Origin: Armigeres subalbatus
Taxonomy: Eukaryota > Arthropoda > Insecta > Diptera > Culicidae
Reading direction: 5' to 3'
Assembly: GCF_024139115.2 (NCBI RefSeq)
Contig: NC_085139.1
Coordinates: 104,456,158-104,520,157 of the forward strand
Length of the DNA stretch: 64,000 nt
Shown here: in pieces, positions 29,846-42,104 of the stretch
Layout: every line of letters starts with the position of its first letter
How positions within the stretch are numbered: the stretch's first letter is position 1
The notes under the pieces: model-generated
Seen by the model: the letters and a program-made list of their open reading frames with translations, nothing else
Told to the model about the DNA's origin: nothing
The model's database searches: none
Position numbers and translations under genes: made by a program

Positions 29846-30300
29846 TGTGTGTAACGTCTTGTTGAAACTGCTGTACCCTTTGATCAACCGTCGGTCGTCA
29901 TTGTCCCTGAAAAAAAGGCTTGCTGTCTACAAGCAAATCATCCTCCCTATGATCGAATACGGCATGCCGGTTTGGGAGAGCTGCGCTAAAATCCACCACC
30001 TCAAACTTCAACGGGTCCAAAAACATATTCCTGATGATGATCCTCAACACCCCTCCCAGGACAAGAACATCCGAGGTCCACCGTCTGGCCGGGATAAAAA
30101 CCTTACATGAACGCTTTGGTGAGTGTAAAGAAAAGTTTAGGGTCCGTTGCTTGCATTCGGATCAGGCTCCAATAAGGACGCTAGTTCCAATCTAGGTTAT
30201 TAAATTTTTGATGTAAATATTAGTGTACATAGTAGTAAGGTCACTAAATTTAATATTTAATTAACGCCTCTATAAGGCTATCATGATTCATTAGTTAAAT
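29846..30300 (+). pseudogene. Jockey ORF2 C-terminus and 3' UTR
   Basis: It reads LLKLLYPLINRRSSLSLKKR, IILPMIEYGMPVWESCAK, HLKLQRVQ, then frameshifts and SEVHRLAGIKTLHERFGEC with RVRCLHSDQAP, a stop, and a 3' UTR ending GCCTCTATAAGGCTATCATG. The same terminus occurs inverted at 33370-33556, and the upstream part on the minus strand at 36.4-36.7 kb. Confidence 0.88.
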
Positions 30301-30735
30301 TTTCAATTTTTGTAAGCACATAGGAGAACGGTTCGCCACTTCATCTCATAGCTCCTATTTCCATCCCATCAAAAACAAAGCAATGGAAAGGAATTTGGTT
30401 TGTTTATTATTTTTGTGATTTTTTTCAGCAGTGAGCACGCATGTTGACAAAAAGAAGCGACAAATTTGGTGCCGTATTTCTTTGTTTAGCGATGAGATGG
30501 ATATATGTACAGTGAGATGGAGATCAAAACAGTTCCCCTATTTAAAATCAAAATCAGGGAGAAGATGGAGGGCCATGTGGCCGAACACAATTTTTGGCCG
30601 AACACAATGTGGCCGAACACAACACACAAATCTTTACCAAAGTGATTTTTAAGTTTAAACAAAGTTCATCACTACAACAATTGAAATGTTAATATTAGGA
30701 TTAGTACAAAACTGAAAAATAAACTTGAATTTATT
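30301..30735. other. Unassigned, includes short dispersed repeat at 30430-30545
   Basis: 30430-30545 shares blocks with 12455-12545. At 30570-30625 the motif GGCCGAACACAA recurs three times. Confidence 0.4.
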
Positions 30736-30739
30736 GAAA

Positions 30740-30965
30740 AAAAAAGACCGTTCAGATTATCGAAGAAATTTCTGGAGAAATTTTAGAATGAATTCTCGAA
30801 CAAATTTCCAAAGCAAAATCTTGAAGATTTTGCAAAGAAAGATCTAAAGAAATTTACGAAGGATTTTCCAATAGAATCTTTGGAGAAATACCTAAATATA
30901 TATTTTTAAAGAAATTCCAAGATTTATCCAAAAACTCGTTTGGAAATAACCCTAAGAAACTCTAG
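30740..30965. repeat. Degenerate GAAATTTC-type array
   Basis: Loose repeats of GAAGAAATTTCTGGAGAAATT type, the same composition as the arrays at 3.2-4.1 kb and 56.4-57.1 kb. Confidence 0.45.
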
Positions 30966-31936
30966 GAAAATCAGTTTTTTTTTCAGAGCAAGTTTGGCAT
31001 ATAATATAATTAAATTTCAAAGAAAAAATATTAGATTTGATGGGTCATGTGCCCCAGCTTAGCACCGCCATTGATCTCCCCCTTTTAGTTTATAGTGAAA
31101 AGAGCATGTATTGTGCATTTATCTAGCTCGAACTCGCCATCTCCGGATTGGCAATCCTACGCCTTTGCTTGCATTTATTACGATTTGTTTTAAATTAAAT
31201 GTGTCATGTCTAAGTATAAGTTTTCAGTATTCCGGGCTTTTGTCTTCAAAAGGATGGGTCTTTTTAAATTCGATCCTATGATTTCTGAGACCACCTGCAT
31301 ATTCTTTATTATTGTTAAAACTTTTAGTATTGTTCAAACTACCCAAGAAGCCTGATGCCAAAAATCAATTGAAATGGGCTTTCAAATCCATTAATGCTCT
31401 CCAGCCCCTTCTATCCAACTTCGATTCCGATAAAAAAAATGAATCACTAATTGTTAGACGACATTTCAAAACAGAATATTGCATTCAATGAGGGTACGTA
31501 CACCAAAAGGCAAACGGAAGAACATTTCAAAATATGTCACCAAAAGGAATCAAAAGCCTTCGCAGGACTCGCAATTGAAGCAAATCATCAAAGATCACGG
31601 AAAAGAAGATGCGGAAGTGCCAAATCCTATTTCTTGGCAAGGACGAGTGATTTCTTCGGTTGTTGTACGTAACCAAAGCAAAACAAGTTAATTCTTCCTG
31701 CATCGGAAGAGGCACCCTTCAATATCAGCTATATCATTACATTTGCTACATTCGTCGTTAGATGAGTATTTTATTCTGGCCCTCATGAAACAGACAAACA
31801 GACGTTCTTTTCTCATCTTTATGTTTGCAATCGAATTTGTATGAAAAAATTTTGGAATTCGAGTCATGTAAAATTTTCTGAGACGATATATTTTTGATTG
31901 TTATATATTTTGCACGACATTACATTTAAAAAACCC
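30966..31936. other. No recognised gene
   Basis: Overlapping plus-strand ORFs at 31451-31691 (RVRTPKGKRKNISKYVTKRN) lie after a reading KKPDAKNQLKWAFKSINALQ near 31335. They may be remains of one protein of a transposon or host gene, but no motif is recognisable. Confidence 0.3.
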
Positions 31937-32481
31937 AGATTAATCCACCTAGCGATGTTGGCGCCTTTCTCGCGTAAAAAGGTAATAAATGTAGCCTTTA
32001 CGCTTACACCTCGATGATGTACAAGAAAGGCAAAACAGTTACACCGTCTAATGTTATGATAGAAAATTTACACTAGTAGACGACAGATGGCGCTGTCAAA
32101 AGTTTCTCGAATTTCCTATGTTCGAATTTTGACTTTCGGACAATTTAGTACTATGAAACTGAACGAAGAGCATACTTACGCCTAAATGCGTGCAACACGA
32201 GCATCTTTATAGTACGATGAAACTCTTAATGGGAAGCCACGTATAAAATATTCATAGATGCAAGGCATTTTTCATAACACATTATTGTTCTATGTGACTA
32301 TGTCTCATCACTATTTTAATATTATCTATTTTTTGCAATTTGCAATTATTATGAAATTCAATAGTGATCAACAACGTTTTAGTCTCTGTCGGATGCAACT
32401 TGTTGCAAGAAAATCGATTAAGAGTTTCTATGTGAAAATTTGGCTAATGTTTTTTATGGCATTTTGTGCACACACACACGC

Positions 32482-32513
<32 letters not shown>

Positions 32514-32645
32514 GGACAGACAGACATTTATTCAGCTCATCGAGCTGAGTCGAATGGTATATAACACTATGGGTCTCCGGGACTTCTATCAAAAGTTCGA
32601 TTTTGGAGCCTTTCGGTACAACTTAGTTGTACGAGAAAGGCAAAA
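31937..32645 (+). repeat. Common mosquito repeat, copy 4 (plus), longest copy
   Basis: It starts AACCCAGATTAATCCACCTA, has the (CA)n core at about 32466-32512 followed by GGACAGACAGACATTTA, and ends TTGTACGAGAAAGGC. About 32045-32250 is not shared with the other copies and may be a further insertion. Confidence 0.65.
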
Positions 32646-32649
32646 ATAC

Positions 32650-33369
32650 TTTATCTACGTCTGGTTTTCTGTGAACCACAGGAAGTAGAAGCAATGGCTC
32701 GAAGTTTGCTTACATCCTTTATTTCTTAATAAGGATACCTGACAGACAAAGCCTCCCTTCCATGCGGCTATTGATCACTCGATCGACCACCTTCGGAGGG
32801 ACGTTTTGTGCGCAGTTCTTGTTTGCATTGTGCAATTGGATCCACCCGCTGGGCTCGTAATGAATTTGTCCCAACGAACGAGTATTGAGGTCGTGGCACT
32901 GCACTGTCAGGAGGAGATGTTTGTTCCTGGTTTGACACAGAGTTCAAACTGTGTGGGATCTAATCTGACTGCATCACTCTGTGCAATTAGGTTGCTTTGG
33001 AATATATGCGTTGCTGGCATAGGATGAGTGGACTTCTTGAGGCTTTAGCGTAAACATGGTCATTGTTCGACATAATGCACACAATGAAGCAAGGAAGCTT
33101 GCAGTCCGTAAAGCCATTGATCCGGTTTACTTTATTTGTGATCATGATGATTGATCGATGACTGATATTGCTTTCCCGCTGGTGGGTAATTTTGGCCAAG
33201 AAAGCATTTTTGGTACGCACTTTGAAAATATAATTCACTATATATGATAAACAGATGCGCAGTACTTTCATAATAAATCTATTAAATTTAAATCAATAAA
33301 TTCAAGTTTATTTTTCAGTTTTGTTCTGATTTTGATTAAAAATGCTTGTTTACAAAATTTGAAAATTTA
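32650..33369. other. Unassigned, weak minus-strand coding signal
   Basis: A minus-strand frame at 32719-32930 is open (LNTRSLGQIHYEPSGWIQLH) and another at 32987-33271. Neither matches a family I know. They could be decayed exons. Confidence 0.3.
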
Positions 33370-33556
33370 TCTAATGTATCATGATAGCCTTATAGAGGCA
33401 TTAAATAAATATTAAATTTGATAACACTACTATGTACACTAATATTTAAATTAAAAATTTGAAAACCTAGATTGGAACTAGCGCCCTAATTGGAGCCTGA
33501 TCCGAATGTAAGCAACGGACCCTAAACTTTTCTTTACACTCACCAAAGCGTTTATG
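33370..33556 (-). pseudogene. Jockey 3' end, 5'-truncated (minus)
   Basis: Inverted copy of 30105-30290: ACCAAAGCGTTTATG (ERFGEC region), GGAGCCTGATCCGAATG and the TAGCCTTATAGAGGC 3' UTR block. Truncated at 33556. Confidence 0.85.
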
Positions 33557-34374
33557 TAGGGGAAGGTGGGTAGACTTGATCAACCCCTGTTTTATCGAGA
33601 ACTAAAGTAGTTTTGTTCTAGAGTATTTTTTAGTCCTCTAGACAAATGACCTTTATGTGGTGAGTTATGTTTTGGATTGACAACCTTATTTATTCTGCAG
33701 AGCGGTTTGTATGTTTTGATCTTTCTAAAGATTTTTTTTATTGGCCACGCAAAATTTGCACAACTTTTCATAAAAATGACCAAATGCTTTCGTTTTTTTA
33801 CAGCACAAAGCTATAAATATGCCTAATGAAAATGTAAACATTCCATCAAAGTTTTAGGATATTTGGATTTGAAGTAATTGCCTCAATATGGGGATACTTG
33901 ATCCACCATTACTCACCCATACAAAATTTTGGCGAAAAAATACAAAAAAATATAAAAATATAAATAGGGTAGTGAGCTAATTCCCGTCGTAGTAGGTAGT
34001 GCTTGGTTTTCGAATCTAATTTATACGCTATCCCAACTACTTACTCTAACTAAGTTGTATGTAACACGTATTTTAGAGTTCCTAGTTTTTATTGTGTACT
34101 ATTAGCGCATTGAACAAATCATAGTTTATTGAGAATCGGCAATCAAAAACACCCTTCAAAATTTTCAAATTTGTCTTACGAAAATCTGTTTACGTCCATG
34201 AGAATTTTCATTCGTCCAGTTTAAAATTCAATGGATTGCTGTCAAATAAATCTGTTGGTATTGGTGTGCGATTTCTACAAGTACACCAAATTAGTTTTTT
34301 ATGCGGTATCATACCGTGTTGAATAAAAATAACATAAATTCAATTAATATTGGCCTGTTCTGAATATGATATGT
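33557..34374. other. Partial TA-type MITE ends, otherwise empty
   Basis: TAGGGGAAGGTGGGTAGACT at about 33566 and TGGGGATACTTGATCC near 33890 resemble the GGG-starting ends of the TA-target MITEs at 5914 and 47388. A second end-like TAGGGTAGTGAGC lies near 33966. No complete element could be closed. Confidence 0.4.
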
Positions 34375-36438
34375 GTACATTGTGGAACATAGAATAGAAT
34401 ATGTGTATGGAGGATGTTCGCGGTTATCCAAGAAACACCTGAAGTGGAGGCATTCAGATCTTTACGCGTAACCAATGATCTGCAGGCCTGTTTTGTAAAT
34501 GTAATGTACCCATTGTGGTACAAATAACAGAATCTGCATATGGAAAATCTTCGTGGTTATCCAAGAAATCCCTGAAGTGAAGGTCATCAGGTCTACAGGC
34601 ATAACCAATGATCTACAGGCCTGTTTTGTAAATGTAATGTACGCGTTGTGGTACATATGATATAATGTGCGTATGGAAGATCTTCATGGTTCTCCAAGAA
34701 ATCCCTGAAGTGAAGGCCATCAGGTCTACAGGCATAACCAATGATCTACAGGCCTGTTTTGGTACATATGATAGAACCTGCATATGGAAGATCTTCACGG
34801 TTATCCAAGAGATCCCTGAAGTGAAGGCCTTCAGATTTACACGCGTAACCAATGATCTACAGGCTTGTTTTGTGAATGTAATGTACCCAATGTGGTACAT
34901 ATGATAGAATCTGCATATGGAAGATCTTCACGATTATCCAAGAAATCCCTCCTACAGGATCTACAGGCCTGTTTTGTAAATGTAATGTACCCATTGTGGT
35001 ACATATGATAGAATCTGCATATGGAAGATCTTCACGGTTACCCAAGAAATCCCTGAAGTGAAGGCCATCAGGTCTACAGGCATAACCAATGATCTACAGG
35101 CCTGTTTTGTAAATGTAATGTACGCGTTGTGGTACATATGATAGAACCTGCATATGGAAGATCTTCACGGTTATCCAAGAAATCCCTGAAGTGAAGGCCA
35201 TCAGGTCTACAGGCATAACCAATGATCTACAGGCCTGTTTTGTAAATGTAATGTACGCGTTGTGGTACATATGATAGAACCTGCATATGGAAGATCTTCA
35301 CGGTTATCCAAGAAATCCCTGAAGTGAAGGCCATCAGGTCTACAGGTATAACCAATGATCTACAGGCCTGTTTTGTAAATGTAATGTACGCGTTGTGGTA
35401 CATATGATATAATGTGCGTATGGAAGATCTTCACGATTATCCAAGAAATCCCTGAAGTGAAGGCCATCAGGACTACAGGCATAACCAATGATCTACAGGC
35501 CTGTTTTGTAAATGTAATGTACCCATTGTGGTACATATGGTAGAACCTGCATATGGAAGATCTTCACGGTTATCCAAGAGATCCCTGAAGTGAAGGTCAT
35601 CAGGTCTACAGGCATAATCAATGATCTACAGGCCTGTTCTGTAAATGTAATGTACGCGTTGTGGTACATATGATATAATGTGTGTATGGAAGATCTTCAC
35701 GGTTATCCAAGAGATCTCTGAAGTGAAGACCTTCAGATCTACACGCGTAACCAATGATCCACAGGCCTGTTTTGTAAATGTAATGTACACATTGTGGAAC
35801 ATATGATAGAATCTACATATGGAAGATCTTCACGGTTATCCAAGAGATCCCTGAAGTGAAGGCCATCAGGTCTACAGGCATAATCAATGATCTACAGGCC
35901 TGTTCTGTAAATGTAATGTACGCGTTGTGGTACATATGATATAATGTGTGTATGGAAGATCTTCACGGTTATCCAAGAGATCTCTGCAGTGAAGACCTTC
36001 AGATCTACACGCGTAACCAATGATCCACAGGCCTGTTTTGTAAATGTAATGTACCCATTGTGGTACATATGATAGAATCTGCATATGGAAGATCTTCACG
36101 ATTATCCAAGAAATCCCTGAAGTGAAGGCCATCAGGTCTACAGGCATAACCAATGATCTACAGGCCTGTTTTGTAAATGTAATGTACCCGTTGTGGTACA
36201 TATGATATAATGTGCGTATGGAAGATCTTCACGGTTATCCAAGAAATCCCTGAAGTGAAGGCCATCAGGTCTACAGGCATAACCAATGATCTACAGGCCT
36301 GTTTTGTAAATGTAATGTACCCATTGTGGTACATATGATAGAATCTGCATATGGAAGATCTTCACGGTTATCCAAGAGATCCCTGAAGTGAAGGCCTTCA
36401 ATATACACGCGTAACCAATGATCTACAGGCCTGTTTTG
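34375..36438. repeat. 133-bp satellite array, about 15 units
   Basis: The unit holds TGGAAGATCTTCACGGTTAT, CCAAGAAATCCCTGAAGTGA, GATCTACAGGCCTGTTTTGT and TACATATGATAGAA. Successive GATCTACAGG sites at 35091, 35224 and 35357 give a 133-bp period. Two unit types alternate irregularly (GGCCATCAGGTCTACAGGCA versus GACCTTCAGATCTACACGCG). Minus-strand ORFs here (for example 34613-34900 and 35884-36201) are satellite translations. Confidence 0.95.
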
Positions 36439-37371
36439 TAATTTTTTGTTTTGTTTTGAAGATCATCCTCAGGAATGTGTTTTGGACCCGTTGGAGTTTG
36501 AGGTGGTGGGTTCTAGCGCAGCTCTCCCAAACCGGCATGCCGTATTCGATCACAGGGAGGATGATTTGCTTTCTGATGGCAAGCTTATTTTTCAGGAACA
36601 ATGACGACCGACGGTTGATCAAAGGGTACAGCAGTTTCAACAAAACGTTACACTTCGTCACCGTCTTGTCAACCTGTTGCCGGAAAATAAGCTTGCTGTC
36701 GAGAGTCAAGTCAAGGTAGTTGGCCTCATTGGCGCATTCCACAGTCGTGCCATTGAGGATGATTTTACAGTCCCCATGAGGAACATGTTTAGAGGATTTC
36801 GAGTGGGAAAAAATGATGACCTGGGTCTTCGCCGCGTTGATACAGATCTTCCAGCTGGCGAGGTACTCTGTCAGGGCATCCAGGCCTTGTTGGAGTTATG
36901 CCACTAGCGCACTGAATACTTTTCCGTTGTAGACAATGGAGGTGTCATCTGCAAACCGAGACAGAATGCCGCCTTCTAGAGGTTCTGTTCTGGCATGTCG
37001 GAGGTGAACAGATTGAAAAGCAGGGGCCCGAGGATACTGCCCTGGGGGACGCCTGCGACGATGTTGTGCGCATTGGAACTCGCTCTGCTGATTGAGACCC
37101 GGAATGTCCTTGCCGACAGGTAACTGTTGATGATTTTCAACAGGTAGCTGGGAAGATTGTAGCGTTGTAGTTTGTACACCAGGCCATCATGCCATACATC
37201 GTCAAACGCCTTCTCGACATCGAGACAAACTTGTTCCGTCTGAGGACGTTGGTAACTCGAGTCAGTTGGTGAACGGTTGACCGACCGCGTCGGAAACCAA
37301 ACTGTTCCTCGAGCAGGATTTTGAGATTTTCGGCAGACTCAAGTAACCGGTGATGAATAGCTTTTTCGAAT

Positions 37372-38013
37372 CCAGTATTTTGCGATCGATAATGGCGGCG
37401 TGTAAGGGGCCCTCCTTAGCCATGCGGTAAGACGCGCGGCTACAAAGCAAGACCATGGTGAGGGTGGCTGGGTTCGATTTCCGTTGCCGGTCTAGGCAAT
37501 TTTCGGATTGGAAATTGTCTCGACTTCCCTGGGCATAAAAGTATCATCGTGTTAGCCTCATGATATACGAATGCAAAAATGGTAACCTGGCTTAGAAACC
37601 TCGCAGTTAATAACTGTGGAAGTGCTTAGTGAACACTAAACTGCGAGGCGGCAATGTCCCATGGGGGGATATAATGCCAATGAAGAAGAAGAAGAATGGC
37701 GGCGTGAGTTCCTCTCATTTGACATTCAAGAGGTAGAAAACATTAGAACTCATAGGAACTCATAGGTTAGAACGAATAGGTTGTTGTATTCACATTCCTA
37801 GAAAATAAGATATGTTCAATTTATTCAGACAATTATAAGCTGAAATATTTGACATTAGTCTGTTTTGTTTTAAGAAAAACCTGAGTTACAAAATATTTTC
37901 AATAAATCTAGGCCGACTTCGATCAAAGCATGTAAATATTTTCTACCTCTTGAATGTCAAAAAGACACTCATTAGAACTCACTTGGCCGCCATTACCAAG
38001 CGCAAAATACTGG
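37372..38013. mobile_element. TIR element inserted in Jockey RT (carries SINE)
   Basis: The ends CCAGTATTTTGCG and its complement, followed inward by TAATGGCGGC on both sides, with longer imperfect pairing (GACATTCAAGAGGTAGAAAA). It is flanked by AT on each side. Comparison with the uninterrupted Jockey copy at 23120-23135 shows that removing the element plus one AT restores the original sequence exactly. Without the SINE it is about 340 bp. Confidence 0.88.
37403..37694 (+). mobile_element. Feilai-like tRNA-derived SINE, 12-bp TSD
   Basis: It is flanked by AATGGCGGCGTG (37391-37402 and 37695-37706). An A-box TAGCCATGCGGTAAGACGCG and B-box GGTTCGATTTCC head a body with GGCAATTTTCGGATTGGAAA, CGCAGTTAATAACTGTGGAA and CTGCGAGGCGGC, ending ATAATGCCAATGAAGAAGAA. 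That layout and the GAA-repeat tail match my memory of the Aedes Feilai family. It sits inside the TIR element 37372-38013. Confidence 0.92.
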
Positions 38014-39667
38014 ATAGCTTGGATAATCCTGAGAGAAGGCTGATGGGACGATAACTTTTGGGGGAGGAAGGATCCTTCCCAGGCTTCCGAATGGGGATGA
38101 CTTTCGCTGACTTCCAGGGTGATGGGAAGTAGCTGAGTTGGAGACACCGAGTAAAGATCAGCGAGAGGTGCTCAAAGAACGGAGCACTCATGTGTTTGAG
38201 CTCGAGATTCAGAATGCTGTCGAAGCCTGGGAGCCTTCATGTTCTTCGATGATTTGACATAGTTCGTCGATTCGCCAGCTGAGATTTCCAACTCCTCCGA
38301 GAAGTCGTCGGGAATCAAATGGATGTTGTTAGCATGCTCGTTGACGGCTGCTCCGTGTGGACTGACGATGCTCTGTCCAAGATTGTGTGAGCTGACGAAG
38401 TGACGACCTATTTCAACGACCTTCTCTGCAGAAGTAATCAAGCGATCCTTAGAGCCATTATTGTCTAGTGGAATCAAAGGTGGAATGGGCCGAGGCATGG
38501 ATTTTAGTATTTTGGTCATTTTCCAGAGTGGCTTAGCATAATCTGGGAGCGTGCGGATCTTATTCGAGAAATTGTTATTTTTGAGTCCACCATTCTGGCC
38601 TTGATAATTTTTGTGATTCGATTGCAGCGTGCCTTAAGCTCAGGCAGTCCAGTACGCTGAAACTGCCTACGAGTGACATTCCGCAATCGAATCAAATCTT
38701 TGGTGAGTGTATCGATGTTTAGGAAGTTGCTTACCTGCCGAGCCGTCGGTACATGTTGCTCTCGGGCCACCGAGATCGCCTCCTCGATGGAACGCAGCTG
38801 CCGATCGATTGCTTCGAGCGTTATTGGCCGCGCCTCGTAGTCAATGTTGTTGCCCACGCACCTTTGGAACCGGCACCAGTCGACTCGGTGGTAGTTGCGC
38901 CGGAACTGCTGATGCCGATTGACCGAGGAGTCAACTTGCGCTACCATCGGATAGTGATCCGAACTGAGCTCCTGGTAGACGACCGTGGTGCATGTTGGTT
39001 ATGTATAGGTCGAGGGTTGCGTGGACACTGGACCGACTCAGCCGAGTGGGGGAATACGGGGTCAAGATCGTGTAGTGGCCTTCCTCCATGTCGTTGCTCC
39101 AGATGGTGTCGTTTCGATTGCCGTGACTGTTGCCCCAGGCTTGATGTTTGGCATTCAGGTCGCTGGCAATTTCTCCGCGCAAGCTTGACGATGTCCCTCC
39201 GAAGGGCAGCCGATGATCCATCGCCGGCTTTTGCCGACGGAAGTGGTCACTTCGACACCGATCGATGGCCTCGGCCATACTCAGCTGGAAGCTTGGCAGC
39301 AGGCGACAGTTGATGTTATATCGAAGTGCGATGGCCGCACCACCTCCCCTGGATGGCCGATCGAGTCGCATGATGCGGAAGCTCGGGATGTGGACGCTCA
39401 CCTCCAGTTTAATGTGCGTTTCAGTGATGAACACCACGTCGATCTCCTTCTCCTCGAGGCAATTAGCCATTTCGATTCTTATGCTCTTGAGCGAGCAAGC
39501 GTTCCAGTTGACCAGCCCCACCCTATCAGTCATTTTCAATAATGAACATGCCAAGAGTGAAGACCTGGCCGAAACGTGTTTTGCAGCCGCGCAGCCGAGT
39601 GGCGAGCTGTGCAAAGATCGGCATCAGCTACTCCGGAGTGAAGAGCGGAGCAGATTCTTCCGGCGGG

Positions 39668-40225
39668 TCAGTTTGATTCTCCGACAGCAGTCGACGGAAT
39701 CCATTCGCTGAAGGATGGAGCTGGTGCTGCTGGGGCTTGAATCGATGTTGCTGCTGCGGCCAGTCGCTTGTGCGGCTGCAGCGGTGGAAGTATTGGTACC
39801 GCTCGTCGGGGAGCCGTGATAGCAGGAAGGTTCACCTCGTCGATCACTGGAACACGGTTCTTCTTCGGATGGGCTTTAATGGATGCTTTTCTTTCGGATT
39901 TCCAGAAACTCCGCGCGTTTCGGACAGCCTTCGGTGATGGCCTGATGTCTGTCGCCACAGTTGGCGCACTTACGGTCGGCCACCTCCATCTTGCCGCACT
40001 CTTCCGTCGGGTGTACTTCGCCTCACTTGTTGCAGCGCGGCCTTGTGGCAATTCCGGGTACCATGCCCGAAGTTATAACATTTGGCGCACTGTGTCACGT
40101 CACGGTGCACGAGCCGGTATCGCTCCCAGCCGACGACGGTGTAGTTAATCACTCCGACCAGCTCCAGATCCTTGAAGATGATGGAACCATGCTCCAGATG
40201 GACCAGGCAAAGCTGGTCTCGGTAT
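39668..40225 (-). pseudogene. Jockey ORF1 (gag-like, zinc knuckles), 5'-truncated
   Basis: The minus strand reads HLEHGSIIFKDLELVGVINY, then RDVTQCAKCYNFGHGTRNCH (CX2CX4HX4C knuckle). After a frameshift near 39985 a second knuckle of the KCANCGDRHQ type and RAEFLEIRKKSI can be read, and the proline/alanine-rich C-terminus (PAITAPRRAVPILPPLQPHK) ends near 39668. ORF1 coats the RNA. The first half of ORF1 is absent beyond about 40225. Confidence 0.8.
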
Positions 40226-41935
40226 TTTCTTGCCATACCATACATTATAACAATGGTATGCAAACAATCTTGGCTACATTCTCGATATTTTTTTAATAAT
40301 AGATAGGGAGTAGGCGTGAAAGCTTTACTTCGCCACCGAAAAGAAAATCTTATAGCTGATTACGATCCATACTATTATGCCATACCATGCTTGCTAATGA
40401 TTGTAAGGTTTTACGACGAGTAGACAACTTAGGAACCATTTCGTCACCTTCGATTTACTTTTAAGCGTTGATCTTTTATACTCTTCTATATATATTTTGA
40501 ATTAGGTTTCGTCTAAGCGTAGGAGACTTTTAGCGATAACTTTTAGACAATGGGAACAATTAACTAACAGCTAAACGCAATATAATGAACAATGAATATG
40601 TCTTGTCTTGTCTTGTCTTAGCACATGCACAGCCAGTATTGAAAAGCATCCTGGAAATGTCGGTTGTATTCCCGAGCATTTTCTTGTCTGCATTAATATT
40701 TGCAGCATATTGTAAATATGACACAGATATTAAAACGGCCAGGCCCACCGTGCAGGCTTGAATTTGGGAGAAAATCCAGAACTCCCCGGTAATCAGATTA
40801 TTTAGTAATAAATAACATGATCAACGAAGAGTTTTGAATCTACGAAAGGAAGAAACGGGGACAGCCGTACCAACCGTTTCACATTCAGGGGGAAAGATGA
40901 TTGACGAATCGTTGGGAGTGACTTTGCTAAGAAGATTAATGTACACTCCTTGGGTCCTCGACGTCTTGGGATGGGACACAGTTTTTAGTCTAGTGCCCTG
41001 GCTTATACACTGATGGATAAAAATTCGCAAAATTCAGATAGATTACTATGAAAACATGAGGAATGTACATTAATGTAAATATAGGCCTAGGTTAAAGCGC
41101 CATTGCTCGCTCTCTGGAACGAGAAAAAGAAAAAGAAACAAAAGCGATGAAAACAAGCGAAAACTCATAAAACGATAAAATTATGTCATTTTTTACTTAC
41201 AATCTCCATGTTTTCTGTGCTTGCAATCGTTCTTTTTTAATTACTCCCGTCAAAACACAATTTATTGAAATTGCTTACCACAAATTTTCGCGAAAGGTGA
41301 GTGAGCAGTAAAAATGAAGAAACAAAAATAAAATCATCCTCAAGACACCTTTATCATCTGAAGTGACATCTTAATAAACATGTATATAAAAGAACAAGCT
41401 TGGTCTCCGTTTAAAAACTTCTAGTAAAAGTTGAAAAACAAAAAAAAATCACGGGTAGATTTGAATAAGCCATAAAACTCAATTACTCAATTACAAACAA
41501 GTTTCAAACATCTTCCAAGCCAAACGTTTTTAATTGCAACTATACGTGGCGATGTTCAAGGTATTTTCTGACAAATAATACACAAAACAAAGACAGATGT
41601 AGGTTCTTGAACAAAAGATCTAAAATTCAAAGATCGTCATATTTCATCAATATTTTGTTGATTAATTTCCAAAATAGAACTAGTCTACATTTTGAGTGTT
41701 GTATGAGATCAAGTATTCAAATATATAGTGAGGTACATCATATATTCAAATATATCAAATAATTCATGACAGACAAACCGGATACGGAAAGGGGGTGCTG
41801 ATGTTCTTTGTTTCATTGATTGGCGCATAATTGGCAAGTTGCATAGGCAATAGAGGGTTGAAACAGAATAAATAAATTTCTGTTGTAAAAGGTGATCATG
41901 CCATACAAGATAAATTTTATTTCTGGAAACACCTA
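40226..41935. other. AT-rich stretch, no recognised gene
   Basis: It contains only a short (CTTGT)n run near 40596-40618 and scattered small ORFs. No terminal repeats were found. Confidence 0.45.
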
Positions 41936-42104
41936 GTGATCGTTCGCTAATGGGGGCATTTCGACAAGGGTCAATTCTGTTTACTTTTTGCGTTGAACCA
42001 AGGATTGTACGCGCTAAAATATATCGATCCCGCTAAAGACGTCAACGCGGTTTTAAAATCACATTTCGACGTTTAGCTGCTAAAAACAATTAGCGAACGT
42101 TCAC
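41936..42104. mobile_element. Probable MITE, 169 bp
   Basis: The ends GTGATCGTTCGCTAAT and ATTAGCGAACGTTCAC are inverted repeats with one mismatch. Inner blocks GGGGCATTTCGACA and CACATTTCGACGTTTAG point to further imperfect pairing. No TSD resolved. Confidence 0.5.

Larger units (their letters stand above)
36445..39533 (-). pseudogene. Jockey ORF2 (endonuclease-RT), broken
   Basis: The ATG near 39533 starts TDRVGLVNWNACSLKSIRIE. The endonuclease shows FITETHIKLEV, RGGGAAIALR, SDLNAKHQAWGNSHGNRND and ATLDLYITN, with frameshifts near 39260 and 38945. A linker (38516-38947, 38172-38519) leads to RT: IRKPGKDPSSPKSYRPISLL, then the inserted element, then RSTVHQLTRVTN, a CLDVEKAF-type motif A that is damaged, GVPQGSILGPLLFNLFTSDM (motif B), FADDTS (motif C) and DLTLDSKLIF. 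It ends at QRVQNTFLRMI before the A-rich tail. Confidence 0.88.
36445..40225 (-). mobile_element. Jockey-clade non-LTR element, both ends incomplete, interrupted
   Basis: Minus-strand order: ORF1 zinc-knuckle region, ORF2 endonuclease, RT. The 5' part of ORF1 is missing. At the 3' end ORF2 stops early and runs into an A-rich tail (AAAACAAAACAAAAAA on the minus strand), joining the 133-bp satellite. A TIR element with a SINE inside interrupts RT at 37372-38013. Several frameshifts make it inactive. Confidence 0.9.

Noticed and set aside
31451..31691. Short basic ORF pair as a gene
   Set aside because: Two overlapping frames, no motif, no splice or start evidence.
31789..31804. Second copy of the MITE at 8059
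   Set aside because: Only ACAGACAAACAGACGT is shared; no second terminus nearby.
33566..33990. Complete pogo-type MITE
   Set aside because: End-like motifs are present but no pair of inverted ends with TA on both sides could be closed.
34462..36201. Repeated minus-strand ORFs in the 133-bp satellite
   Set aside because: Same peptide in every unit, no start context, no composition signal; satellite by-product.
38753..39711. Plus-strand ORFs of 109-186 residues
   Set aside because: Antisense shadows of the Jockey endonuclease and ORF1 on the minus strand.
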